From contig JAXMHQ010000057.1 in NCBI GenBank assembly GCA_046346665.1, positions 1 to 13,345 of the forward strand: DNA of 13,345 bases. Direction: 5' to 3'. Positions 5,816 through 12,575 of this stretch are shown here, in pieces; the first letter of the stretch is position 1; each line of letters begins with the position of its first letter. This stretch comes from JAXMHQ01 sp046346665. GTDB taxonomy: Bacteria > Verrucomicrobiota > Verrucomicrobiia > Limisphaerales > JAXMHQ01. Below the pieces are notes generated by a model that saw nothing but the letters and a program-made list of their open reading frames with translations, did no database searches and was not told the origin of the DNA. A program made the translations under genes and the position numbers.

Positions 5816-6563
5816 GAGCGATTCAGCCCATGCGCCCCTGCCGGAGCCGGTGACGTTCAAGACGGTCCCCGAGCCCAGCCTGCGCCGGCTTCCCCTCTAT
5901 CACCGGTTCCTCAAAGACTGGCAGGAGTCCGGGCGCGAATACGTTTCCTGCACCGACATCGGCGCCGCCCTGGATTCCGACCCCACCCAGGTCCGCAAGG
6001 ATCTCGAAGCGGTCGGCATCGTCGGCCGCCCCCGCATCGGCTACGCCGTCGCCAGCCTGCTCGAGGGACTAGAACATTTCCTGGGCTGGAAAAACGTCAA
6101 TGAAGCCTTCCTGGTCGGCGCCGGCAGCATGGGATCCGCCCTGCTGGGCTACGACAAATTCGAGCAGTACGGACTCCGGATCGTGGCTGCCTTCGACGTC
6201 GATAAGTCCAAGGCCGGCGGCAAGATACACGGCAAACACGTCCTGCCCCTCGAGAAGCTTCCCAACCTAGCGGTGCGCATGCACGTGCTGATCGGCATCA
6301 TCACCGTCCCCGCCGCAGGCGCCCAGGCGGTGGCCGACCTCATGGTCCGCGGCGGCATCCGGGCCATCTGGAACTTCGCCCCTGTCCGCCTGCGCGTCCC
6401 CGAGAACGTGATCGTTCACAACGAAGACCTCTACTGCTCGCTCGCGTCCCTCTCCCAAAAACTCTTCAAGGCACTCCATGCCGAGGCCATCAAGGCCGAC
6501 CCGGTGGCTGCGAAGACCGATTTGATCGTCCGGCGCGCCGCCAGCGCGGCGCGCTCCAATTAA
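5814..6563 (+). CDS. rex: Redox-sensing transcriptional repressor Rex
   Basis: This 249-residue protein has the Rex layout. A winged helix (about 18-85) carries LRRLPLYHRFLK and TQVRKDLEAVG, with QVRKDL at 59-64 contacting the operator. A Rossmann domain follows with the nucleotide-binding loop GAGSMG at 102-107, AAFDVD, IGIITVPAAGAQAVADLMV, and the domain-swapped end NFAPVRLRVPENVIVHNEDLYCSLASL. Rex binds NAD+ or NADH; high NADH releases it from DNA and derepresses fermentative and NADH-oxidising genes. It is about 30 residues longer than typical Rex, mostly a basic, alanine-rich C-terminal tail. The ATG at 5814 gives a short extra N-terminal stretch and lacks a Shine-Dalgarno sequence. hydC starts 26 bp downstream, and an exact Rex operator lies within hydC, so this Rex very probably controls the hydrogenase genes and perhaps itself. 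Confidence 0.95.
   Translation: MSDSAHAPLPEPVTFKTVPEPSLRRLPLYHRFLKDWQESGREYVSCTDIGAALDSDPTQVRKDLEAVGIVGRPRIGYAVASLLEGLEHFLGWKNVNEAFLVGAGSMGSALLGYDKFEQYGLRIVAAFDVDKSKAGGKIHGKHVLPLEKLPNLAVRMHVLIGIITVPAAGAQAVADLMVRGGIRAIWNFAPVRLRVPENVIVHNEDLYCSLASLSQKLFKALHAEAIKADPVAAKTDLIVRRAASAARSN
6533..6554 (+). other. Perfect 9-bp GC hairpin in the last codons of rex
   Basis: GCGCGCCGC (6533-6541) and GCGGCGCGC (6546-6554) are perfect reverse complements around the loop CAGC, ending six bases before the rex stop codon. There is no T-tract, so it is not a standard terminator. It could protect or delimit the hydCBA part of the message, or pause transcription between rex and hydC. It encodes the alanine- and arginine-rich end of Rex, so composition alone might explain it. 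Confidence 0.5.
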
Positions 6564-6589
6564 CAACCCCTCGAAAGGAACTCACTCGA

Positions 6590-7117
6590 ATGCGTGTCCA
6601 AGAAAAGCCCGATACCAACGGGCGAAAGTTTGTGAAAGTTTTCACAATCCTGGAGGAGCACGGCCGCAACCCGGCCCGGCTCGTCCCGATCCTCCAGGCC
6701 GTCCAGCACGAATACCGCTACCTGCCCCGCGAGGTCCTCAACTACGTCGCCACCGCCCTTGACGTCGCCCCGGCCCGCGTGTTCGGCGTCGCCACGTTCT
6801 ATTCCCATTTCGCGATTGAACCCAAGGGCAAACACCTGGTCCGCCTCTGCGACGGCACCGCCTGCCACGTCAAGGATTCCATCCCGATCCTCGACGCCAT
6901 CCGCAAGCGGCTCGGGCTCGGCCCGAAGCAAACCACGACGTCCGACCTGTTGTTCACGGTGGAAACCGTCGCCTGCCTGGGCGCGTGCGGACTGGCCCCG
7001 GTCGTCGTCGTCGATGAACGGGTCTACGGCCAGATGACCCCCGCCAGCGCGGTGAAAGTGATTGAAGAAGTTATTGCGAAGGAAACCGAAAATGAGTGCG
7101 CGCACCAATCCAATTAA
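6590..7117 (+). CDS. hydC: NAD-dependent [FeFe] hydrogenase subunit HydC (NuoE-like [2Fe-2S] protein)
   Basis: The 175-residue protein is a NuoE-family thioredoxin-like ferredoxin and the small subunit of the trimeric hydrogenase. A helical N-terminal part (LVPILQAVQHEYRYLPREVLNYVATAL) leads to the [2Fe-2S] site formed by Cys87-x4-Cys92 and Cys129-x3-Cys133. In the complex this cluster passes electrons near the NADH/FMN site of HydB. Length and gene order (hydC-hydB-hydA) match the known Thermotoga-type operon, which favours HydC over a complex I NuoE; no other complex I genes are nearby. The ATG at 6590 is well placed after AAGGAA (6575-6580). Codons 14-20 contain an exact Rex-binding palindrome, so this coding sequence doubles as an operator. 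The gene overlaps hydB by 26 bases. Confidence 0.93.
   Translation: MRVQEKPDTNGRKFVKVFTILEEHGRNPARLVPILQAVQHEYRYLPREVLNYVATALDVAPARVFGVATFYSHFAIEPKGKHLVRLCDGTACHVKDSIPILDAIRKRLGLGPKQTTTSDLLFTVETVACLGACGLAPVVVVDERVYGQMTPASAVKVIEEVIAKETENECAHQSN
6630..6647. promoter_or_regulatory. Rex operator inside the 5' end of hydC
   Basis: TTGTGAAAGTTTTCACAA is an exact match to the Rex consensus TTGTGAA-N4-TTCACAA: both 7-base arms are perfect and the spacing is correct. It starts 40 bases after the first base of the hydC start codon and 67 bases after the rex stop. Its position inside the gene suggests repression by blocking elongation, or a promoter close upstream that I could not identify. It is the only full match seen in the window. 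Confidence 0.88.
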
Positions 7118-8981
7118 CACCCCCGCCGCCGCCAACGGCCATTCCGTTCTCCGGCGCGTCGTCGTCTGCGCCGGCACCGGCTGCGTCGCCAACGGCGCCT
7201 ACAACGTGTTCCAGGCGTTCGCCGACCAGATCAAGGCCGCCGGCCTCTCGGTCACACTCGAGTTTCAAGCCGAGAAAAACGGGCACGACCTGCGCCTGAA
7301 CCAGAGCGGCTGCCAGGGTTTCTGCCAGATGGGCCCGCTCGTCACGGTGCTGCCCGAAAACATTCTTTACACCAAGGTCAAGCTTGACGACGTCGCCGAC
7401 ATCGTAAAAACCACGCTGCAGGGCGGACAGGCCATCGAACGGCTGCTCTACACCGATCCCGCCACGAAAAGGCCCTGCCTCGGAACGGAGACGATTCCCT
7501 TTTACCAGCGGCAGCAGCGCTACGTGCTGAGCAACTGCGGCACGATCGATCCCGAATGCCTTGACGAATATGTGCATCACGGCGGTTATGCCGCCGCGCG
7601 CAAGGCGTTCCTCGACATGTCCCAGGAACAAATCTGCCAGGAGATCACCAAGTCCGGCCTGCGCGGCCGCGGCGGCGGCGGGTTCCCCACCGGCCGCAAA
7701 TGGGAGGCCGCCCGCGTCCAGCCCGGCCCCAAGAAATACGTCATCTGCAACGCCGACGAGGGCGATCCCGGCGCGTTCATGAACCGCAGCGTGATGGAAG
7801 GCAACCCTCACAGCGTGCTGGAAGGACTCATGATCGCCGCGCGCGCCATCGGCGCCGATGAAACGTTCATTTACGTCCGCACCGAATACCCGCTCGCGGT
7901 CAAGCGCATGCGCCGCGCCGTCGACGACGCCACCGCCCGCGGTTATCTCGGCGACAACGTGTTTGGATCCGGCCTTTCGATGCGCTGCGAAGTGATGGAA
8001 GGCGCGGGCGCGTTTGTCTGCGGCGAGGAAACCGCAATGATCGCGTCGATCGAAGGATTGCGCGGCATGCCGCGTCCGAAGCCGCCGTTCCCGGCCCAGA
8101 GCGGTCTTTGGGGCAAGCCGACGATCATCAATAACGTCGAAACCCTGGCCCACGTGGTCCGCATTATCAACCAGGGCGGCGACACGTTCCGCAAACTAGG
8201 CACCGCCGCGTCGCCCGGCACCAAGACGTTTGCCCTCACCGGCCACGTCGCCAACACCGGCCTCATCGAAGTGCCCTTCGGCACCACGCTCCGCGAAGTC
8301 GTGCTCGAAATCGGCGGCGGCATCACGGATCGCCGCGGCAAGATCAATAAAAACGGATTCAAAGCCGTCCAGATCGGCGGCCCGTCGGGCGGCTGTCTCA
8401 CCGAGGAACACCTCGACCTGCCGCTCGATTACGATTCGCTGCGCGGCGCCGGCGCCATGGTCGGTTCCGGCGGCCTCGTCGCGATGAACCAGAAAACCTG
8501 CATGGTCAGCATCGCCAGGTTTTTCATGGATTTCACCCAGCGCGAGAGCTGCGGCAAATGCGTTCTCTGCCGCGAAGGCACGAAGCAGATGCTCGGCATG
8601 CTGGACGACATCATCGAGGGCCGCGCCACAAAGGACACGCTGCCGCTGCTCGAGCGGCTCGCCGTCGCCGTTCAGAAAGGTTCGCTGTGCGGCCTCGGCA
8701 AGACGGCGCCGAACCCGGTGCTGTCGACCCTGCGCTATTTCCGGCACGAATACGACGCGCACGTGTTCCACAAGCATTGCCCCACCGGCCAGTGCAAGGC
8801 GCTCGCGAAGCCGAGCATTGACGCGGAGAAATGCAAGGGCTGCACCGCGTGCGCCCGCAAATGCCCCGTTCACGCCATCACCGGCGAGAAGAAACAACCC
8901 CATGTCATCAACCAGGAATCGTGCATCAAATGCGGCGTCTGCGCGGATACCTGCAAATTCGACGCCGTTGTCGGAGTCTGA
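7092..8981 (+). CDS. hydB: NAD-dependent [FeFe] hydrogenase subunit HydB (NuoF-like, NADH- and FMN-binding)
   Basis: The 629-residue flavoprotein is the diaphorase and presumed bifurcation subunit. Domains in order: a thioredoxin-like [2Fe-2S] domain (Cys26-x4-Cys31, Cys74-x3-Cys78); the NuoF core with GRGGGGFPTGRKW (192-204), CNADEGDPGAF (from 219) and CGEETAMIASIEG, which bind FMN and NADH; an SLBB-like segment; the [4Fe-4S] site Cys487, 490, 493 and 533 in ESCGKCVLCREGT and GSLCGLG; and a C-terminal two-cluster ferredoxin (Cys581, 584, 587, 591 and Cys611, 614, 617, 621). The added ferredoxin and N-terminal domain distinguish HydB from complex I NuoF. ATG 7092 is preceded by AAGGAA (7079-7084) and overlaps hydC by 26 bases; an in-frame TTG at 7062 is less likely. 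hydA follows after six bases. Confidence 0.95.
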   Translation: MSARTNPINTPAAANGHSVLRRVVVCAGTGCVANGAYNVFQAFADQIKAAGLSVTLEFQAEKNGHDLRLNQSGCQGFCQMGPLVTVLPENILYTKVKLDDVADIVKTTLQGGQAIERLLYTDPATKRPCLGTETIPFYQRQQRYVLSNCGTIDPECLDEYVHHGGYAAARKAFLDMSQEQICQEITKSGLRGRGGGGFPTGRKWEAARVQPGPKKYVICNADEGDPGAFMNRSVMEGNPHSVLEGLMIAARAIGADETFIYVRTEYPLAVKRMRRAVDDATARGYLGDNVFGSGLSMRCEVMEGAGAFVCGEETAMIASIEGLRGMPRPKPPFPAQSGLWGKPTIINNVETLAHVVRIINQGGDTFRKLGTAASPGTKTFALTGHVANTGLIEVPFGTTLREVVLEIGGGITDRRGKINKNGFKAVQIGGPSGGCLTEEHLDLPLDYDSLRGAGAMVGSGGLVAMNQKTCMVSIARFFMDFTQRESCGKCVLCREGTKQMLGMLDDIIEGRATKDTLPLLERLAVAVQKGSLCGLGKTAPNPVLSTLRYFRHEYDAHVFHKHCPTGQCKALAKPSIDAEKCKGCTACARKCPVHAITGEKKQPHVINQESCIKCGVCADTCKFDAVVGV

Positions 8982-8987
8982 TTTCCC

Positions 8988-11126
8988 GTGGCCACTGCAT
9001 CCATGAATACAACTGTCGCAGCCAAAACCCTGACGATCGACGGCCTCACGGTCGCGATCAACGGCGAACGGAACCTGCTCGAACTGATTCGCAAGGCGGG
9101 CATCGACCTGCCGACGTTCTGTTATCACTCGGACCTGAGCGTCTACGGCGCCTGCCGGCTTTGCCTGGTGGACATCCAGGGCCGCGGCATCCAGGGCGCG
9201 TGCTCCACCCCGCCCGAGGCCGGGCTCCAGGTGCGCACCCAGACCGAGGAAATCCGCGAAATCCGGCGCATCGCCATCGAACTCCTGCTCGCCAACCACG
9301 ACCAGGAATGCCCGACCTGCCCCAAGAGCAACGCCTGCCGGCTCCAGGACATCGCCCGCAAACTCGGCGTCCAAAAGGTCCGCTTCCACCGCGTGCTCGA
9401 ACCCGAGGAACCCGACCGCACCTCGCTGTCGCTCGTGCGCGACTCGAACAAGTGCGTGCTCTGCGGCGATTGCGTCCGGTTCTGCTCGGAAATCCAGGGA
9501 GTGGGCGCGATCGACTTCGCCTATCGCGGCCATGATTCGGCCGTCCTGCCCGCGTTCGGCAAGGGCCTCGGCGAAGGCGAATGCATCAATTGCGGCCAGT
9601 GCGCCGCCGTCTGCCCCACCGGCGCCCTCACCCCGCGCACCGAAATCGACGAAGTCTGGAAGGCGCTCCACGATAAAACCAAGACCGTCGTTGTCCAGGT
9701 CGCCCCGGCCGTCCGCGTGGCCATCGGCGACGCGTTCGGTTTGCCCGCCGGCCAGGCGGTCAGCGGACGCATGGTCGCGGCGCTCAAGCGGCTCGGATTC
9801 CACCGCGTTTACGACACGGCTTACAGCGCCGACCTCACCATTCTCGAGGAAGCGAACGAGTTCCTGAAGCGGAAGGAAAAAGGCAAGAAACTCCCGCTGT
9901 TCACAAGCTGCTGCCCGGGCTGGGTCAAGTTCGCGGAACAATATTTCCCCGAAATTCTCCCGCACCTGTCCACCTGCAAATCGCCGCAGCAGATGTTCGG
10001 TTCGCTCGCCAAGGACCTGCTGCCCGCCGAACTCGGCGTCGCCCGCGAAAACCTGGTCATGGTCAGCGTCATGCCCTGCACCGCCAAGAAATTCGAGGCG
10101 AAACGCCCCGAGTTCACCGTCAACGGCAACCCCGATGTCGACCACGTCCTCACGACGCAGGAATTGATCCGCATGATCGAGGAAGCCGGCCTCCGCTTCA
10201 CCCAGTTGCAGCCGGAATCATACGACATGCCCATGGGCTTCAAAACCGGCGCGGGCGTCATCTTCGGAAATTCCGGCGGCGTCATGGAAGCCGTCCTCCG
10301 CTACGCGGCCGAAAAGGTCACGGGCAAGAAACTCGACAGCCCCGATTTCCATGTCGTCCGCGGCGACTCGGGCGTCCGCTACGCCGACGTCCCGGTCGGC
10401 GACATCACGCTCAAGCTCGCGATCGTTCACGGCCTCAAGAACGCCGCCGCCCTCGCGGAAAAAGTCCGCAACGGCGAATCCGACCTCGACCTGATTGAGA
10501 TCATGGCCTGCCCCGGCGGCTGCATCGGCGGCGCCGGCCAGCCGGTTTCTTGCGACGTCGACATCCGGCGCCTGCGCACGCAGGGCCTTTACGACGCGGA
10601 CAAGAACATGGAGCTGCACAAGCCGCAGGAGAATCATTACCTGACCGAGCTTTACCAGAAGCACCTGGGCGAGATCGGCGGCCACAGGGCCCACGATCTC
10701 CTGCACACGCATTACCAGAACCGGCGGCGCACGGTGGATGAAATCCAGCTCGGGGACGGCCCCGGCGAGCGCCCGGTCAAGGTGAACGTCTGCGTCGGCA
10801 CGAATTGTTTCATCAAGGGTTCGCAAAGCCTCCTGCATGGATTGCTGGAAGACATCGAGGAGAAACGCCTCGGCCAGCAGGTCGACGTCAGCGCGTCGTT
10901 CTGCTTCGAAAAATGCGAGCACGGCCCCACGGTCAGCGTGGATGGCAAACTGATTCACCATTGCACCGCCGCGCAATTGCGCGCCGCCGTGACACACCCG
11001 GGAGGGACGAGCGAGTCCCCAACACAGCCGGGAGGGACGAGCTACTGCGAGTCCCCAACACCCTCTAAAGACAGCAATGGGACTCGCATAGCTTGTCCCT
11101 CCCAATACAAAACTCCGGAGAATTGA
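8988..11126 (+). CDS. hydA: NAD-dependent [FeFe] hydrogenase catalytic subunit HydA
   Basis: The 712-residue subunit carries the H-cluster and takes electrons from NADH and reduced ferredoxin to make H2, or the reverse. Domains in order: plant-type [2Fe-2S] (Cys45, 56, 59, 72); His104-Cys108-Cys111-Cys117 [4Fe-4S]; two [4Fe-4S] clusters (Cys156, 159, 162, 166 and 199, 202, 205, 209); the H-domain with TSCCPGW (proton-relay Cys308, ligand Cys309), MPCTAKKFE (Cys364) and MACPGGCIGGAGQP (Cys508, 512); and a C-terminal thioredoxin-like [2Fe-2S] domain (Cys602, 607, 639, 643). This layout is that of trimeric bifurcating hydrogenases. In the third motif GAG replaces the usual GGG. The last 44 residues or so (from about 669) are unrelated to the family and translate a repeat cluster. 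The GTG at 8988 follows GGAG at 8973-8976; ATG at 9003 is the alternative. hydG begins two bases after the stop. Confidence 0.96.
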   Translation: MATASMNTTVAAKTLTIDGLTVAINGERNLLELIRKAGIDLPTFCYHSDLSVYGACRLCLVDIQGRGIQGACSTPPEAGLQVRTQTEEIREIRRIAIELLLANHDQECPTCPKSNACRLQDIARKLGVQKVRFHRVLEPEEPDRTSLSLVRDSNKCVLCGDCVRFCSEIQGVGAIDFAYRGHDSAVLPAFGKGLGEGECINCGQCAAVCPTGALTPRTEIDEVWKALHDKTKTVVVQVAPAVRVAIGDAFGLPAGQAVSGRMVAALKRLGFHRVYDTAYSADLTILEEANEFLKRKEKGKKLPLFTSCCPGWVKFAEQYFPEILPHLSTCKSPQQMFGSLAKDLLPAELGVARENLVMVSVMPCTAKKFEAKRPEFTVNGNPDVDHVLTTQELIRMIEEAGLRFTQLQPESYDMPMGFKTGAGVIFGNSGGVMEAVLRYAAEKVTGKKLDSPDFHVVRGDSGVRYADVPVGDITLKLAIVHGLKNAAALAEKVRNGESDLDLIEIMACPGGCIGGAGQPVSCDVDIRRLRTQGLYDADKNMELHKPQENHYLTELYQKHLGEIGGHRAHDLLHTHYQNRRRTVDEIQLGDGPGERPVKVNVCVGTNCFIKGSQSLLHGLLEDIEEKRLGQQVDVSASFCFEKCEHGPTVSVDGKLIHHCTAAQLRAAVTHPGGTSESPTQPGGTSYCESPTPSKDSNGTRIACPSQYKTPEN
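10998..11103. repeat. GGGAGGGACGAG repeat cluster translated as the HydA tail
   Basis: Two direct copies (10998-11025 and 11028-11061), differing by a six-base insertion, are followed by an inverted copy at 11079-11103. The second and third copies match as reverse complements over about 25 bases with one mismatch and one indel, giving a strong hairpin with a loop of about 24 bases. It lies wholly inside the hydA reading frame and ends 13 bases before the hydG ribosome-binding site. Confidence 0.8.
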
Positions 11127-11128
11127 TT

Positions 11129-12541
11129 ATGAGCACCCTCACCCGTTGCGACCGGCCGGCCACGTTCATCGACGAACAAGCCATTGCCCAAACCCTCGAG
11201 CGCGCACGCGGCTCCGGTCCCGCCCGCGTCCGCGAGGTCCTGGCCAAGGCGCGCCTGCTGGAAGGCCTCAACGCGGACGAGGTCGCCGTGCTCATGGAAA
11301 CCACCGACCCCGCCCTCCAGGAGGAACTCTTCGAGGCGGCGCGGTTCGTCAAGGACGAGATCTACGGCAACCGCCTCGTGCTGTTCGCCCCGCTCTACAT
11401 CTCCAACCTCTGCCGGAACGAATGCCTCTACTGCGCGTTCCGCGCCCAGAACAAAACCCTCGCCCGACGCGTCCTCACCCAGGCCGAAATCGCCGAGGAA
11501 GTCAAAGTCCTCATCGACCAGGGCCATAAACGCCTCCTGCTCGTCGCCGGCGAATCCTACCCGGCCGAGGGATTCAATTACATCCTCAAGTCGATCGAAA
11601 CCATCTACGCCACCAAAAGCGGCCGCGGCGAAATCCGGCGCGCCAACGTCAACATCGCCCCGCTCACGGTCGACCAGTTCAAACAACTCAAGGAAGCCGG
11701 CATCGGCACCTACCAGTTGTTCCAGGAAACCTATCACCGCGCCACCTACGCCGCCGTCCACGTCGCCGGCGCTAAACGCAACTTCGACTGGCGCGTCACC
11801 GCCCTCGACCGCGCCATGGAAGCCGGCATCGACGACGTCGGCATCGGGGTGTTGTTCGGGCTCTACGACTGGAAATTCGAGATGCTCGCCATGCAGCAGC
11901 ACATCCAGCACCTCGAAAAAACCTTCGGCGTCGGCCCCCACACCATCAGCGTCCCCCGGATGGAACCGGCCGTCGGATCGGATATCGCCTTCCGCCCGCC
12001 CCACCCGGTGTCGGACGCCGCTTTCAAGAAGATCGTCGCCATCCTGCGCCTCGCCGTGCCCTACACCGGCATCATCATGTCGACCCGCGAGAACGCCGAC
12101 ACCCGCCGGGCCACGTTCGCCCTCGGGGTTTCCCAGATCTCGGCCGGCAGCCGCTGCAATCCCGGCGGCTACGGCGACAGTGCCGATGGCAGCAACGCGG
12201 AACAATTCCAGCTCGGCGACCACCGCACGCTCGACGAAGTCGTCCGCGACGTCGCGTCGCTCGGTTACACACCGTCGTTCTGCACCGCCTGCTACCGGCT
12301 CGGCCGGACGGGGGCGGATTTCATGGACCTGGCGAAGCCCGGATTGATCAAGCAGCACTGCAGCCCGAACGCGCTGTCGAGCTGCATGGAATATCTCATG
12401 GGCTACGCCAGCCCGGAAACCAGGAAGATCGGCGACGCCCTCGTCAATCGCGAAACGGAAACCATGACCGGCGAAGTCGGCGCCACCGCGCGCGAACTGG
12501 TCCGCCGCGTCCGCAACAACGAACGCGACGTGTTCGTCTAA
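11129..12541 (+). CDS. hydG: [FeFe] hydrogenase maturase HydG (radical SAM tyrosine lyase)
   Basis: The 470-residue enzyme cleaves tyrosine with S-adenosylmethionine to give CO and cyanide, and builds the Fe-CO-CN unit for the H-cluster. The radical SAM cluster motif is Cys95-x3-Cys99-x2-Cys102 (CRNECLYC). The second iron-sulfur site, special to HydG and absent from the thiamine enzyme ThiH, is Cys385-x2-Cys388-x22-Cys411 in FCTACYRLGRTGADFMDLAKPG. Length agrees with characterised HydG proteins. ATG 11129 follows GGAG (11116-11119) at a normal distance; an upstream in-frame TTG at 11093 would translate repeat DNA. It starts two bases after hydA, so coupling is likely. The partner maturases HydE and HydF are not in the window and should be looked for beyond its right edge. 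Confidence 0.96.
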   Translation: MSTLTRCDRPATFIDEQAIAQTLERARGSGPARVREVLAKARLLEGLNADEVAVLMETTDPALQEELFEAARFVKDEIYGNRLVLFAPLYISNLCRNECLYCAFRAQNKTLARRVLTQAEIAEEVKVLIDQGHKRLLLVAGESYPAEGFNYILKSIETIYATKSGRGEIRRANVNIAPLTVDQFKQLKEAGIGTYQLFQETYHRATYAAVHVAGAKRNFDWRVTALDRAMEAGIDDVGIGVLFGLYDWKFEMLAMQQHIQHLEKTFGVGPHTISVPRMEPAVGSDIAFRPPHPVSDAAFKKIVAILRLAVPYTGIIMSTRENADTRRATFALGVSQISAGSRCNPGGYGDSADGSNAEQFQLGDHRTLDEVVRDVASLGYTPSFCTACYRLGRTGADFMDLAKPGLIKQHCSPNALSSCMEYLMGYASPETRKIGDALVNRETETMTGEVGATARELVRRVRNNERDVFV

Positions 12542-12545
12542 CAAT

Positions 12546-12572
12546 GTAGGAGCCGACGTAAGGAGGCTCTAA
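12546..12572 (+). promoter_or_regulatory. Ribosome-binding site of the lyase gene within a short stem
   Basis: AAGGAGG at 12560-12566 is the strongest Shine-Dalgarno sequence in the window, nine bases before the ATG. It sits between TAGGAGCC (12547-12554) and GGCTCTA (12565-12571), which can pair with one bulge and would partly mask it. This may moderate translation, or be one more dispersed palindromic repeat. Confidence 0.5.
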
Positions 12573-12575
12573 CCA

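Noticed and set aside
6404..6420. Second Rex-like site (GTGATCGTTCAC) near the end of rex
   Set aside because: The half-sites are two bases too close and the outer left arm does not match the consensus.
9900..9906. TTCACAA half-sites at 9900-9906 and 280-286
   Set aside because: No matching TTGTGAA arm at the right distance; single half-sites are expected by chance.
8196..10145. Very long minus-strand open frame (649 codons) opposite hydB and hydA
   Set aside because: It is antisense to strongly conserved hydrogenase genes, matches no family, and is the kind of frame GC-rich codon bias creates on the opposite strand.
6590..11126. Complex I (NuoEFG) instead of hydrogenase
   Set aside because: The third protein has all three H-cluster motifs, and HydB has the extra N-terminal [2Fe-2S] and C-terminal ferredoxin domains; hydG follows.
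11129..12541. ThiH (thiamine synthesis) instead of HydG
   Set aside because: The C-terminal Cx2Cx22C cluster site typical of HydG is present, and the gene sits behind hydA.
11042..12544. Minus-strand open frame of 500 codons opposite hydG
   Set aside because: It mirrors hydG codon bias; its residues are rich in aspartate, glycine and valine with no motif.
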